In this document: in pieces, positions 1 through 11,731 of the stretch
How positions within the stretch are numbered: position 1 is the first letter of the stretch
Layout: each line of letters begins with the position of its first letter
Source of the DNA: Ophiothrix spiculata
Taxonomy: Eukaryota > Echinodermata > Ophiuroidea > Amphilepidida > Ophiotrichidae
DNA: 39,817 nt
Assembly: GCA_000969725.1 (NCBI GenBank)
Contig: JXSR01S007552.1
Direction: 5' to 3' (one strand)
Position numbers and translations under genes: made by a program
The notes under the pieces: generated by a model
The model's database searches: none
Told to the model about the DNA's origin: nothing
Seen by the model: the letters and a program-made list of their open reading frames with translations, nothing else

Positions 1-94
1 GAAGTCTTACTACTGCCAACTTGATGGAGAAAATAAAGGGTTTGCAAAATCTGGCCTACCAGTTAGGATTAGAAGAATGTAAGTATGACAATGG
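1..94 (+). pseudogene. Partial duplicate of LIN52 exon 3 with its splice donor
   Basis: Bases 1-94 match 2206-2299 without a mismatch, and the two diverge at the next base. The copy covers 78 of the 84 bases of LIN52 exon 3 (its first six may lie outside the window), the donor GTAAGT at 79-84 and ten more intron bases. It lies upstream of exon 2, whereas exon 3 belongs downstream. Exon 3 ends in phase 1 and exon 2 begins in phase 0. Splicing this copy to the exon at 170 would shift frame and meet a stop within that exon. It is therefore a recent non-functional duplication, or an assembly or haplotype artefact. The sequence alone cannot tell these apart. Confidence 0.85.
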
Positions 95-169
95 TGATTA
101 ATATGACATTGAATGGTGCTAACATTATTTTGATTTAATATTAATTTTAATTTTTTTTTATTGTTTCAG

Positions 170-239
170 CCTTTGACACAAAACAACTCGCCACCATGGG
201 AAGCAGACCTTGAGAAGAATGACATTGACATGCTAAATG
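170..239 (+). CDS. LIN52: LIN52 (DREAM/MuvB complex subunit), internal exon
   Basis: LIN52 is a small (about 115 aa) nuclear subunit of the MuvB core. MuvB joins p130/E2F4 in the DREAM repressor of cell-cycle genes and B-MYB/FOXM1 in the activating form. The exon encodes about 23 residues ending NDIDMLN. It contains the SPPW...DIDML pattern that precedes the conserved helical C-terminus in animal LIN52. A pyrimidine-rich tract with CAG at 167-169 precedes it and the donor GTAATT begins at 240. It starts in phase 0 and ends with one base (G), which joins AA of the next exon to give Glu (DIDMLNELG). The N-terminal exon, which should carry the p130-binding part, is not in the window. Confidence 0.9.
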
Positions 240-2199
240 GTAATTCACATGTTTTGTGTTTGGTTGATTGGCAAATAAAATATTTAAAGGTTACACCCCT
301 ATGACTGCATCCCTATCTGCCATATCGGGGGGGGGGGGGGGGGAGAACTCCATGACCCAGACAGTTTAGCCTAGCCCTAACATTTTCAGAATCTGATGCT
401 TTGATATCTCTTAATGTACTTTTTCAGTTTCTGATCAAATTACTGGCCATGCATTATGAACTGGTGCACTGACATTTGGGGAGCTGCCCTTTTGTGCGAG
501 ATTTTTAGGGTTCTTTCTAAGATTTTGAGCCCTTCTCTTATACCTACCTAATAAAATTACCTATCAAATTAAAGCTCTTGATTAGTACTTTGCATTGATA
601 CTTTAACCATAAATGTAGCATGTACAGTTCAAGAGATATGCCACTTTGTAGGAAAAAATGACTTGGGGAGCCGAGGACCCGATATGGAGGACCCGATATG
701 TAAAAATATCACAACCTGAAATTTAAGGCCATATACATACATCTACTCAACCAAATTACCTATCAAATTAAAGCTCTTGGTAAATACTTTAAAATGATAC
801 CTAAACCATGCATGTAGCATGTACACTGCATGAGATATGACACAATATAGGAACAATGTATGGGGGAGCCGAAAACCGGATATTGAGGAAATGTAACCAT
901 TTCGTAACGTGAAATTTTAAGCCATATTCTTAAAGTTGCCTAGGCAAATTACCTATCAAATTAAAGCTCCTGATGAGTACTTTAACTTGATACATGACAA
1001 ATGTACATTTAAATTTATTTAAGGGTCTATATGTGATAGATTGCTAGTAATGCAACACAAATTTTACCATGTCACGGAAATCACTGCACATCACAAAATC
1101 GGAAATAGATAGGTATAGACAAAGTATATATATTTTAAAAGCTCTCATTCAGGGCAATTTAAAAATGAAGTAATTTTAATCATGGGGTGTAAGAGTAAAA
1201 AAATAATGCTAGGTCAAATTGTAAAAAAATATGAAAAAAAATTCTTGTTTGAATTCAAATAACTCTCTTTAACTTCATCCTATCATGAAAATAACATTAT
1301 TTTTTGAATCCTTGTAAAATTTCCTGTCAGAATATGTATACTTTTCCTATACTGGGGTGAACAGGAATCGAGATAATTCATTTTTTATGAAAATTTGCAT
1401 GATTTTTATTGTCGCATTTTCTTTGAATACTGGGGGCCAAAAAATGCACCAACTTATAATACATGGCCTACTGAAAAGTCGAACTTTTCACATGGTTCTT
1501 ATTTTTCGAGAATTTCTCTAGTAGACATGAAATCGTACAAATAAATATTCACAAAAAGTATCTTTTGTACTAGGTTTCTATTGTAATGACATAAAAAACC
1601 CTTAATTAAATTCTCGTCATTTTGACTAAATTTTGCCAAATCACGAAAATATCTTCATGCAAATATATTGACTTTTACAGTACATAGTCAATAATCATAA
1701 TGTACTATTGTCAAATCTTATGGTGATCTACCCCTATCTCTACAACCGTGGCACAGAGGAGAGCCCAGTTTGCAGGTCACTGCTTTCGAGCCAAGGACCA
1801 AATCATATCGGACATCCTTCTTTGGAGATTGCCATGTCCAAACAGAGGCTATAGACCTTTATCGTACCCTGATACCATATGTAGAGATACTGGTTTGAAC
1901 TTCAATGAATTTGGAAGTGCAATGTGTAATAAATATAGTTGGCAAAGATGTGTGTCATGTATCTCGACGAAAGTCAAGGGATGATGATGATGATGATTGT
2001 CAAATCAGTATTACTATTATTTCTTTAAAAAGATATTATCATAATATTACTAATGTGGCTCGGTGCGGGCATAAAATATCTGCTTTTATTTTTACTTCAC
2101 TTCACTTGAAAATAAAGCAATAGTTTGGTCTTTTATCTAAGATATACCACAAGAATACATATGACGGGTTTATTTGAATTCCTTCATTTCCTTTTACAG
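240..2199 (+). other. LIN52 intron between exons 2 and 3
   Basis: No coding exon is seen here. A G-run lies at about 330-343. A diverged tandem repeat occupies roughly 550-1020 (separate entry). Positions 1060-1740 are AT-rich without recognised structure. A short (ATG/GAT)n run lies at 1980-1997. Reading frames at 1748-2123 have no family resemblance and are taken as chance. Confidence 0.6.
550..1020. repeat. Diverged tandem repeat, unit about 195 bp, about 2.4 copies
   Basis: The string ATTACCTATCAAATTAAAGC recurs at 556, 755 and 948, a spacing of 199 and 193. After each occurrence comes a similar block: a TACTTT..GATAC segment, ATGTAGCATGTAC, an AGAGATATG or equivalent, and GGGGAGCCGA. 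Copies have diverged by substitutions and small indels. No coding capacity is seen. It could be a satellite-like remnant inside the LIN52 intron. Confidence 0.8.
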
Positions 2200-2283
2200 A
2201 ACTAGGAAGTCTTACTACTGCCAACTTGATGGAGAAAATAAAGGGTTTGCAAAATCTGGCCTACCAGTTAGGATTAGAAGAAT
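2200..2283 (+). CDS. LIN52: LIN52 exon 3, conserved helical core
   Basis: This exon encodes ELGSLTTANLMEKIKGLQN followed by LAYQLGLEE, the most conserved block of animal LIN52. The block belongs to the C-terminal helical part that packs in MuvB and, with LIN9, supports B-MYB binding (established for the human complex). The acceptor is CTTTTACAG ending at 2199 and the donor is GTAAGT at 2284. The exon enters in phase 1 (two bases, AA, complete a codon) and leaves with one base (T). All junction phases agree with exons at 170-239 and 4273-4331. An identical copy of most of this exon lies at 1-78. Confidence 0.95.
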
Positions 2284-2817
2284 GTAAGTATGACAATGGG
2301 GTAAAGGACTTTTTAGGTACTGGGTTGTCATGAGTACTTTCTCAAACGATGGCCCATTGAATGTGTTTTATCATTGTGCAAATGTTCCCACACAGGTTTT
2401 GTAGAAACCAAGGGTGATTGTTCCCAATTAATTCAAGTTGTGAGTGTAAAGATGGTTTCAGAGTAGCTGTCGTTGCGGCAGATGACCAAGCTTGTAGTTG
2501 CGGCAGACGACTGAGCATTTGCAATTTTTGAGTTGTCTAATGTAGCACGACGCATTTGCCGCAATGGTCTGTCGCATGAAAGTTGAATTATTCCAACTCA
2601 AAAAATGTGTCGTTGCGACCATCACGACAAGGTAATCAATATATCGGTTTGTCGTACGACAAGCAGAATTTTACAGATCCGACAAGGTCGAGTTTGCGCA
2701 CCTGAAAATTTAGACGTCACACTGGTTGAACGACCACACAACAGGCAACTGTGAAACCAGCTTTAGTGCCAGTGTTTTCTGATGCAGTTAATTAACAAAT
2801 TAGACAAGATGCCCAAA

Positions 2818-3094
2818 GGACCGGTCACAAGCACTTGTTAGGGGGGGGGGGGGCTGATGCATAAAGGGGGCCCTTAAAATTTTTTACCCTTGTAAGGGAG
2901 AGGGGGGGCCTTGAAAAAAATTACCACAAATGTTCAGGTAAAAATTGAGTTTACATGCTTTTCTATGGGGTTGACCACCAATTTTTGTCTCAAAAAAGGG
3001 GAGCCCTTAAATTTTTTGAGGTCTAAAAGGGGGTCCCCGACCACGATAATTTTTTTCATCAGCCCCCCCCCCAACAAGTGTTTGTGAACGGTCC
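2818..3094. repeat. Foldback element with G/C-run arms
   Basis: The left arm GGACCGGTCACAAGCACTTG runs into a G-run and CTGATG. The right arm is CATCAG, a C-run and AACAAGTGTTTGTGAACGGTCC. They form an inverted repeat of about 40 bp around some 200 bp. The interior also contains short purine-rich blocks repeated in inverse orientation. There is no ORF. It is MITE-like and lies in LIN52 intron 3. Confidence 0.8.
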
Positions 3095-3199
3095 CTAATG
3101 CCTATTTTTGTGCCATACATTGAGTCAGAACTCTGGATATTTTAGGCATCAAGTGTGATGGGAGCACACACTTTCTAGGTGTATCATCAATAACCAGGC

Positions 3200-3460
3200 C
3201 TACATTGTAAAACCATGCCCTCCCTCCACCTCACCCGATTCAACGCGTCCTCCCTCCCTAACCAAACCCTCTTACTCTCCTCCTCCACCTACATCCTACA
3301 AGTCTTCCTTGGTCGCCCTCTCCTCCTCAAACCACCCACCTCGAAATCAAGATCCCTTCTAAGAACATGACAACCCTTCATCCTTCCTCAGCACATGCCC
3401 ATACCAATGCACACTATTCGCCTTCGCCAAACAGTCCACTGCTTCTGAGAAGGTTCATTA
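3200..3460 (-). pseudogene. Non-LTR retrotransposon ORF2 C-terminal fragment (copy 1)
   Basis: On the minus strand this segment resembles 37440-37720 closely (C-rich on the plus strand). It can be read as the EAVD.LAKANSV.WYGHVLRKDEG type of motif found near the C-terminus of many LINE reverse-transcriptase ORFs. A small insertion near 3368 relative to the other copy shifts the frame, and stops follow. It is a short dead fragment inside LIN52 intron 3. Confidence 0.7.
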
Positions 3461-3721
3461 ACTCGAGGGTTGAGAGCAGTGTTCCTGCTAATGCCATATG
3501 TAGCGAAATTGGCGCAGAAGCTCAAAAATTGTCGCAAAGGATCCCAAATACATTAAAGACAAAACTAGCGTTTTGGTTATACATAACGTTTGTTAGTCCA
3601 GTTTTATTCAGATTATATTCAAAATTTCTCTAATTTGGGGTTTGATCTTTCCGATTTTGACGATGGTGAGCTCTGTATTTTTTCTTTTATGACGCTTTGG
3701 CATAAATCCAAAATTTGGTTG

Positions 3722-3814
3722 AGAGCCACAAGGCCGTATATGCACGGGCAACAAAAGAGCCGCAAGGCCATATTCGCACCTTTTTTGCACATGCAAATAC
3801 AGCCTTGTGGCTCT
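3722..3814. repeat. Short foldback (AGAGCCACAAGGC arms)
   Basis: AGAGCCACAAGGCCGTAT at the left pairs with ATACAGCCTTGTGGCTCT at the right, with a near-copy of the same motif (AGAGCCGCAAGGCCATAT) in the centre. Related AGAGCCACAA and GCCTTGTGGC strings occur near 6693 and 9166. Confidence 0.75.
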
Positions 3815-3878
3815 AAACCCCTTGAAATGTATCAGTTTTAACAACAGATCATGCAGCAAAAGAATGTTAAATCTCCTT

Positions 3879-4104
3879 AGGCATTGGAGCACAATTAGGC
3901 CACAACTTTGTGCGCAACCTGGCCACAGCCTTGATTTTCCAAGATGGCGACCATAGGCTTGATTATGCACCTCTAAATAATTTCAAAACATGTAATTAAT
4001 ATCGTACAATGAACTTGAGGTGATCAATCAAACCTACGGTCGCCATTTTAGAAAACAGGTTGCGGCCAGCCGCACAATTGTGGCCTAATTGTGCTCCAAT
4101 GCCT
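3879..4104. repeat. Foldback element, about 226 bp, arms about 60 bp
   Basis: The left end AGGCATTGGAGCACAATTAG pairs with CTAATTGTGCTCCAATGCCT at the right. The arms extend inward through GGCCACAA, GCGCAACCTG and the AAGATGGCGACC / GGTCGCCATTTT pair. There is no ORF. The right end lies about 170 bp upstream of LIN52 exon 4. Confidence 0.88.
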
Positions 4105-4272
4105 TATCCTCATTAAGATGCAGAGAGTCAACTACAAGCTTTCTCAAAGCACTGTGATTAATTTTGCAATGCAATGAAAAGTGTTTCTGTATAGTGAAAC
4201 TTGAAAAATATTTGTTTTGATTTACGATCACCATCTGTATTCAATGATTTGTGTTTTTTTTATCGTTTACAG

Positions 4273-4331
4273 CTCGAGAGATGACCAGGGGCAAATTTCT
4301 CAACATATTAAGTGGATCCAAAAGGAAATAG
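4273..4331 (+). CDS. LIN52: LIN52 terminal coding exon
   Basis: After the acceptor TTTACAG (ending 4272) the exon completes Ser with two bases (CT) and encodes SREMTRGKFLNILSGSKRK, then TAG at 4329-4331. This matches the end of animal LIN52, where the ESREMTRGKFLNIL string is nearly invariant and is followed by a few basic residues. The reading frame joins exon 3 without a break. With exons at 170 and 2200 this gives the C-terminal 70 or so residues. The 3' UTR must follow at once. Confidence 0.95.
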
Positions 4332-5143
4332 TCTTCAAAACTGGGCAAGCATCTCATCTACAAAGTCATATCTAACACACATTTGAAACAAGACTAGAAG
4401 TTTGAATTTTGCTCCTCGTAATAAGTATTTGATATAATTGAACTTCTTAGAATTCTTAAAGGAACAAACAAAAATGAAATTGAGTAATATAAAAACGACT
4501 ATGAAACAACAAAATTATGTGAAATATTCACATTGGTTTGGGAGAATTAGACACGACTACATTGAATTTTGCTGCTAAATGTAATTATTTTTTTGTTATC
4601 AAATCAAATTTTTAATGTGCAGGCCACTTAATTAACAAATATGTGCAAGGAATTTATTATATTTACTGAATTGTGAATTGGTGTAAAAATCATTTTAATC
4701 TAATCTTACAAAATGTATCAATTTCAAAGAAATTTTTAAAGAAAATTGAGCCATGATCAATGCAGCGTTGTATAATAATGGTAATACTGTAATTCAAAAT
4801 TTTATATTGAAAGTTGATGTTATTATTAATATAGTTGTGAGAAAGAAGAAAGAAAAGATAGCTATTTTAAAGTTCATATACAATTTGAGCAAGTGTTTAA
4901 AAAATTTTGGCATGTTTATCAAAACTTTTCGGCTAATTAAGATTGAACTTTGTATTTTACAACTACCTCTTCTATGTTGTTATTCATATAGCACATTTGA
5001 CTTTTGTTCTCCATATTTTCCTCCGAGTATCATGAACTCAACCTCAAATTGGAAGAAAGAATTTTAAAGCTTGTTAAGCTGCTTAAACTGATCTACTTCA
5101 GGGTGTTTTTTTGATTGGCTCTCCAGAACCCAACCTCATGCAA

Positions 5144-5149
5144 AATAAA
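5144..5149 (+). terminator. Candidate LIN52 polyadenylation signal AATAAA
   Basis: I see no other AATAAA on the plus strand between the LIN52 stop and about 5150, implying a 3' UTR of roughly 0.8 kb. No G/T-rich downstream element stands out, so this is only a candidate. Confidence 0.4.
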
Positions 5150-5690
5150 TTTTAAGTCTAAATTATGAAACCCCAGTTAACCCTGGCAGGTGCAAAGCAA
5201 GGGTTTATACACCCCTGTGGTACATATATTGTGTATTTCAATCATATTTCTTAAATTTGTCAAGATGAATTCTGCTCTGGTTTGTCGTCATTAGCAATCA
5301 CCCAATCTCTTTTGTACGGTGTGGGTAATAGGTATATAAATGTTATTAGCCATGAAGTGTTATTGCTAAGTCGCATCAAAATTATTACTATTGGGGTATC
5401 ATAAACAATCCTTTCTACTTCCCAAAGGCTGGTATAATTTTCATAAACAAAATTTAAAATTCTTACAGATAACATGTCAATGTGCAAGTTACAGGATCAA
5501 TCTTGATTTAGAACATACTGAAAGGAAAAAAATGGAAACTGAAATCACATGTCCCAACATCAATTATTTTGATACAACTTGACAACTAATTCAGGGATAA
5601 GATTGGGCAATTGTCAAAAAGGAGGAAAATGCGAACGTAGGGAGCGAAGTCATGCAAGTCAAAACAAGCTGTACTAAAAAGGTATTTTAA

Positions 5691-6005
5691 AGGAGCTTGG
5701 TCCGATTGCTTAAACTTTTTTCAAACTTTTTGAGGTTTGGTACCAAAATATTGCTCATATTTGTCTCATAACCCATGTGAAATTTCACGACTGAATTACG
5801 TTTCGTTTTGGCAATATATATGAAAATGTGTCTAATTATGGCAACCATAATTAATTTTACAGAGCACGTATAGAGTGGCTAGAATGAAATGCAAAACAGT
5901 CCGTAAAATCAAAATGGTCTGACAGATTTGGCTTCTTAAGTGGTCACCTTTCATGTGAGCTGTGGGCTCTGAAAGCTATAGTTTGAAAAATCGGACCAAG
6001 CTTCA
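5691..6005. mobile_element. TTAA-flanked MITE, about 315 bp (copy 1)
   Basis: The terminal inverted repeat AGGAGCTTGGTCCGATT at the left matches AATCGGACCAAGCTTCA at the right. TTAA flanks both ends (5687-5690 and 6006-6009), the target-site duplication of piggyBac-type transposases. The interior is about 75 percent alike to 29173-29483, in the same orientation. There is no ORF of note, so it is non-autonomous. Assigning it to piggyBac rests only on TTAA and is inferred. Confidence 0.8.
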
Positions 6006-6470
6006 TTAAGAGTTGTGTATTTCATCACATATGAATAGGGTTAATTCACAACTGAACCTACAATATGGTTTATCCCCTGGAATACCTTCAGTTCACGGCA
6101 GTTGCAATTGTTTAGTTCAATAGTAACCAGCTAAAACAAGCAGTTCCCGTGAGTTTACTTATCCGAACCATTATAGATTCCATGGATTCTGATTTTACAA
6201 ACATCAGAATGGAAAGTAAAAACCCTTTTCATTCTGGGCAGGAGCACATTGCACCATGTGAACATCAAACAAGTCGGGATGATCAAAACAGCCCGACCAT
6301 GAGGAATTGGTGCATTGCTTGTGAAATGTAACCCGAGTGCATAAGACATGTTAAAGTGAAAAAGTTGACCCAAGTTGAGTAACACATGACTTTAACCATT
6401 TTTGTACATGTGAATGAAGGTGAAAATCTTCAATAAAAGAATATAGAGGTCCTGCATGTGACGTAGAATA

Positions 6471-6622
6471 CCGTAAATATGGCGGATTGCTCAAATACAT
6501 TCAATAGAAGTGTGACCATTACCAAACACTTCATTTTTGTTCCATCAATAAAAATGCTCCATTATCAGTCTAGGTTAATTACAGTATTTTGTTGTATGGT
6601 CTGCGATACGCCATATTTACGG
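6471..6622. repeat. Short-armed foldback, about 150 bp
   Basis: CCGTAAATATGGCG at 6471 is repeated inverted as CGCCATATTTACGG at 6609-6622. No ORF and no clear target duplication is visible. Confidence 0.6.
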
Positions 6623-8124
6623 GAAAGGTCCAAATCCTTTGTTTGGTATCAATCGATAAAAGCATGCAAGGCCTCTATATTGAAGGTTGAGAGCCACAAT
6701 GTTGTATTTGCATGGCAACAATCACCAGAACAAAAGGTTTCAAGACCTAATGGTGCACTCATGATGAATGATCTATCGCATATATGTATGAAATCATTCA
6801 ACTGGAAAAACCTTTAGTTGGGATTGTTGAAATGCAGGTACATCCTTGTGGCTATTATCCCTTGACATGTAATCCTTGGTAATCCCAAGTTCAGAGACTA
6901 AATTTTGGCAACGTCTCTTGATTTTATTTGGGAAAAGTCCAAGATTCTCGTCACTGCTATGTTCCTGAACAACATTTTGAAACATGCAATAGACAGACCC
7001 AGAGTCCACACACCACCATGTATTAAGTTAAGATGCATAAAGAAACAAAGTATGGTATGTTGGCAATTCTAGCCACTCTTAGGGGTTTTATTTCAAAATA
7101 TCACATTCAAAACACTGAAATATTGTGATAATTGTACAGAAGAGTATAAAAAATAAATTTGTAAATAATATTTTTGTGTTTTGTTATTATTTTAAATCTA
7201 CAATGTGTAATCATTTTTTCCCCTCAACTTATATTCAGGGATGCTAGTTTTCCTGTTATTTTCGGTTGAACACCTGAAAGCAACACTGACCCAAGTCCAA
7301 TTTCTTTTTGACTAAATAAACATACTTTTTTATAGATAGGGCTACCTACATGTGCAAGGAGAGACTTTCTTAAATAGGGCCATCTTGTGTGCGAAAGACT
7401 AAATGAATCCACATCGCAATTGTACCCAAGTCCTTTAAGCATTCAAAATTTGCCAAAATAAATGGACTTGGGTCGGTGTTGCATACATATGCTCTGATAG
7501 TGAATGCAACACAAGTATTGATGTCAAAACCATGTTCCCAGCCAAATTTTCCATTGAAATATAAGGCGGATGTAGTTTTTGTCAACATGACTAGGAACAT
7601 TTCCAAAAAGAAAGTCTGTAGTCTCATTCCAAAATGGCAATTGATTCAACAAAAATGGAAAATACTGATTCTTTTCTGCTTGAATTTTGGCTCAGAGAAG
7701 CAGAAAACAAGTACATATCCATTACTGCACAAACTATTTGGTTAAAATGGGTCCAACACCCTTATGTACTAGGAAAACATGTGTGCAACAAATTATGACC
7801 TAAGTCCACCATCTAAAATGACCCTCTGCAAGGCATTGAAAACACAGAGATATAAGAAAAGTCATATTTGATAATGATATGGCAAGTTGGCAATTGAGTT
7901 CATTCACCTACCCTGCAAGGCAAATTGATGTAACTTAAAACATGAAACATGCTATGAAGTTTGGATTTTTACTTTATCATAAAAACATTGCAGTAGACTT
8001 GGGTCACTGTTGCATTCCGGTATTAAGTTTTTTTACAATATTGTTGCTAACCACTTACATTGCTGAGTATTATTTCTGTCAGAAGTTGCATGGCAGAAAA
8101 CTATAATGAGTCCAAATCAGTTCT

Positions 8125-8547
8125 GGAAAGCTTGTATTCACATACTCCAAATATGGTATGTGAATTCGCGTACTGTAACGGAAATCACGTAATATACAGT
8201 ACGGATATGAATTCACATATTCAAACTTTAAATTGAATTTTTTAGCAATCTATGAATATCGGAGAATATTAAAAGAATTTTCATGTTGAGTTGATCATAT
8301 TACCTTTTAAATTTTATCTGCCAATTTTTTTTTAAATTTGGAAAAAACTATCTGGCAGATAGATTTTTTAATTTCAGAGCTTACTTTATAAAATAAATAG
8401 GTCCAATTCAACATGAAAATGCCCTTGAAATGTTCTCCCATATTCATAGTTAGCTCTAAAAATTGATTTTGTAGTTAAGAGTGTGTGAATTCATTTACTA
8501 TATGTGAATTCACGTACTATATTTAGAGAATGAATTACGAGCTTTCC
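8125..8547. repeat. Foldback element, about 420 bp
   Basis: The outer ends GGAAAGCTTGTATTCA and TGAATTACGAGCTTTCC pair. Inside, several GTGAATTC motifs pair. The segments starting TTGAATTTTTTAGCAATCTA and ending in TAGCTCTAAAAATTGA are inverse copies, and TCTGCCA pairs with TGGCAGA near the centre. The arms are therefore nearly the whole element. There is no ORF. Confidence 0.8.
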
Positions 8548-9651
8548 CGAAGTGAACCAAGGCCCACATGCAATTTAATTTGCATGCATTTTGATATGTT
8601 GTGCTACCTGACCATGAATAAACGTCCACAATCTGATGGTAGGTTTTTGTATTGTGCTCACGTCATAGTCGCCGGCCTCTTCCGACATGAGCACTTTCCT
8701 ATCTTGATTGAATAACCATTTTGTTTGTCCACTCCCTATCCAACTTAGAAACAAATGGTGTACAATTCTACTCTTTGACCCTTACTTCTTGAGAAAAAAA
8801 CCTGGAAATTCTAACCTCATGCTAGATGTAAAGACTGTAAATTATCAAATTTGAAATGAAACTTTACAAGTGTTTTCAAGTAAACATAAATTAAGATCTG
8901 CAAAAGAATCAATTCTGTCAAATAACAACCTTTGCATGTGTTTTCCACCTGTAGCACAAAACAAAGTTTGCCTCATTTACGTGAACAGTCATTTCGAGGA
9001 ATAAATAAAAATGTTAACAAAATAATGGTTAATAGAAAATACAATAGTCCCAGAGAAATTTCAGAAGTAAAAATCCCCTCCAAGGCTTACACACTAACCG
9101 TTGTTAATATATTACTTGAACAAAAATGTAATTTTACCATAAAATTCAAATTGGGATCAGGGCTAAGGCCTTGTGGCAAAAAAAATTGACTTCAGAAGGT
9201 TGACAAAAATAAGAAATCAGCTCAAAAGATGAATTTTACACCCCCTGTTTACATGAAGTTTTGAATCTCACTTTAGACAGGCAAACCTCATTAAAAAAAT
9301 CTAGCATTTATCTCTACAGCTTCTAAACATACAGCGCATGCATGAGTAAATTTGTAAGCTTAATCAATCAAAAATAATGCAGAAATCTTTGCAGAAAAGT
9401 TGAAACCTGACTCATTATGAAAAAGGCAATTTTTCACTTTTGTTGGTGTAGGCAAAGGTAGATTTTATGCTGCCATAAACCTAACTGAAGACGACTATTC
9501 TGATTTGATCAAAGCTTGGATATGGCATCATCTTGCACATACCCGATAAGTTTGTGAGCGGTGGAACATTTATCTAGGTATAGGAATAATAAAATCCTAC
9601 ACAAGGTATACTTTACTCTTATCAATAATCATTCCTCCCATTTCAAAATTT

Positions 9652-9957
9652 CCGGGGGCCACTCAGTATAATGCTGTAGGCATAGCGTGACCAAGAAAAA
9701 GGTGAATTAGGGTTGTTTTTGAGGACAGAAGGGTGAATCAGGTGACACCGTTTAGGGTATCAAAATCAGCCATTTTCAAGAAATAGGGTACTTTTTCAAA
9801 CCCTAGTGTTAAAATGGTTATGGTAAAATCCCCATTTAGGGTGTGAATAGGGTAAAATGGTTTATTTTGGCTTCAGATATAAAATCACCCTTTAGGGGGT
9901 GTTTTGAAAAACCGTGGTCACTCTATACCTGTAACATTATACTTGAGTGGCCCCCGG
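9652..9957. repeat. Foldback element with CCGGGGGCCACTCA ends
   Basis: CCGGGGGCCACTCAGTATAATG opens the element and CATTATACTTGAGTGGCCCCCGG closes it on the same strand, as an inverted repeat. The interior is rich in TAGGGTA/TAGGGTG strings of both orientations and has no ORF. It is MITE-like. Confidence 0.8.
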
Positions 9958-10427
9958 GCAAAATTGACAGTATAAGCAAGAAAATAGCTAAGGGTTATAA
10001 ACTGTGATTGCAGAAAATATATTTACATTTTTGAACAAAAATTGTTGGACCACACTTACCCAAAACAAAAACAAGTTTTGGCAGTTATAGCTTATGTTAT
10101 ATACCTCATATATAGATTCCTGTCCTCTGATTGGTTAAAAGTGAGGGCATGGATTTAACTAGGTCCTATAAATTTACTATGCCTGAGCATAGCATTCACT
10201 AGGCCCGCTCAATGTATTTTGCATCGTGTAACTCGAGCTTTACGCGCGCGACTGTAAGCATTCATGGTCAACACGCACTGCAGTGCGTGAGCTAGTTATC
10301 TTGAGCGCACTGAATACGACGCGGTCAGCACTGAAATGAGAAACAAATATCGTAAATTATCATCAGGCGCTTTGAGTGCTAAAATGGTTCTTTTAACCAA
10401 CCAATGGACAAAAATCTATATATTCGG

Positions 10428-10560
10428 TATATAAAACGAATATTGACTGCTTTTTGTTCGGGTATGGTTAAAATTATTGCCCCTCGGTGACCTCAAAACC
10501 AATCACCTCGGGAAAATAATTTAAACCATGCCCCTCAAAGCAGTCAATATTTGTATATTA
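10428..10560. repeat. Foldback of the ATATTGACTGC family (copy 1)
   Basis: TATATAAAACGAATATTGACTGC at the left pairs with GCAGTCAATATTTGTATATTA at the right. Inside, CCCCTCGGTGA pairs loosely with CACCTCGGG. A related element lies at 31460-31640, beside a transporter exon. Confidence 0.7.
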
Positions 10561-10640
10561 TAATATAATGATCTAAATAGTACTGGCTATGATTCTATAT
10601 ACAGTAATAGTCAGTTTACCAATGTCTGGAATTGTGTTCA

Positions 10641-10880
10641 GGCCCCAAAAAAAAGGTTTTTGTCTCTGAAACCCGCGCACAATGCTATGTGAAAATAAAT
10701 GAAAAATGGTCTTTCCCTCTTTTTTTTTTTATCGAGAGTATATAATCCAGCGATCGACCGCCATCCAGGTTGCTGTCATTTGCTGTTGCAATTTTTCCTT
10801 GAATTATAAAAGAATAAACAATCGCATACTGCATAGCTTTTTTGCAAAAGGTTTCTGAGACAAACCTTTTTTTCTTGGCC
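10641..10880. repeat. Foldback of the GGCC-A-run-CTGTCTC family (copy 1)
   Basis: GGCCCCAAAAAAAAGG..TTTGTCTCTGAAACC pairs with GGTTTCTGAGACAAACCTTTTTTTCTTGGCC. The interior reading frame at 10685-10996 is a by-product of the element. A second member lies at 28161-28412. Confidence 0.75.
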
Positions 10881-11423
10881 TTACGAAACCCTGGCTGGTA
10901 AAGACTTACTTTCATACATTGGGGGCCAATAGAATATCTGTTAAATTTTAAAGAGAAAATGTTGATTGTATAGCATTTATAGAATAATAAAGTCAAGATA
11001 TTATGTGTTGCCTATCTTCCCTATATTGGATGGTGCTATAAATGGGACACTATTATATCTGATATAGATGGCACACATTTTTTAGTGAAGGCTTGATTAC
11101 ATTCTCAGCACCCTGGGTCATCACAAAGAAGTACATTTGTGCTGCCAAATAAAAGCCATACTAGTATATTGCATTATCATAAAAAAATTGACCTTCAAAT
11201 TCATTATAGGTTGAAAGATATTGAAGAAACTGTTACAAATACTGACAAAATGTATTTTTTATGGATTCACATGGCAGCCTCAGTATTACATATTTTCTTT
11301 CACTCCTGGACAGTTTTTACCACCAATGACATGAGCGTAATTGAACAAGATATTTGTGAATCCCGTGATCCCTTTCAAACTGATTGATGTAAAAGGAACT
11401 TAATTATTATGCCATAAATGCAA

Positions 11424-11516
11424 GGACCCTTTCTACATAAAATTCAAGGGCCTTTTCTACATAAAATTCAAAGGCCCTTTCTTGATAAATAAAATTCAAG
11501 GGCCCTTTCTACATAA
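11424..11516. repeat. Small tandem repeat, three to four units of about 27-33 bp
   Basis: The core CCTTTCTACATAAAATTCAAGG recurs with small changes (one unit reads TTTCTTGATAAATAAAATTC). There is no coding potential. It lies just downstream of the transporter 3' end. Confidence 0.8.
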
Positions 11517-11731
11517 ATCAGTCAAAACGATGTCAGAATCAATAATGTTTGTCTTGATCAATCTCACTCATGTCATTGGTGGTAAAAATCCAGTATATTG
11601 TTATTTCTTAATATATCCAAATTAGGATGTTAACAATTTAAAGTTACTTATATGCTTTTTTAATTGCTTTGCATATGCAGCAAAAAAATTAATGAACTAT
11701 ATATCTCCGCTGGTAAGAAATGCATGTTGTT

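Noticed and set aside
3608..3970. Frame of 120 codons on the minus strand
   Set aside because: It lies across two foldback elements in LIN52 intron 3, and its repeated CGSQ/ATRLYLHVQ-like parts are by-products of the inverted repeats.
4753..5067. Frame of 104 codons on the plus strand after LIN52
   Set aside because: Low-complexity AT-rich composition, no splice sites or domain; it probably lies in the LIN52 3' UTR.
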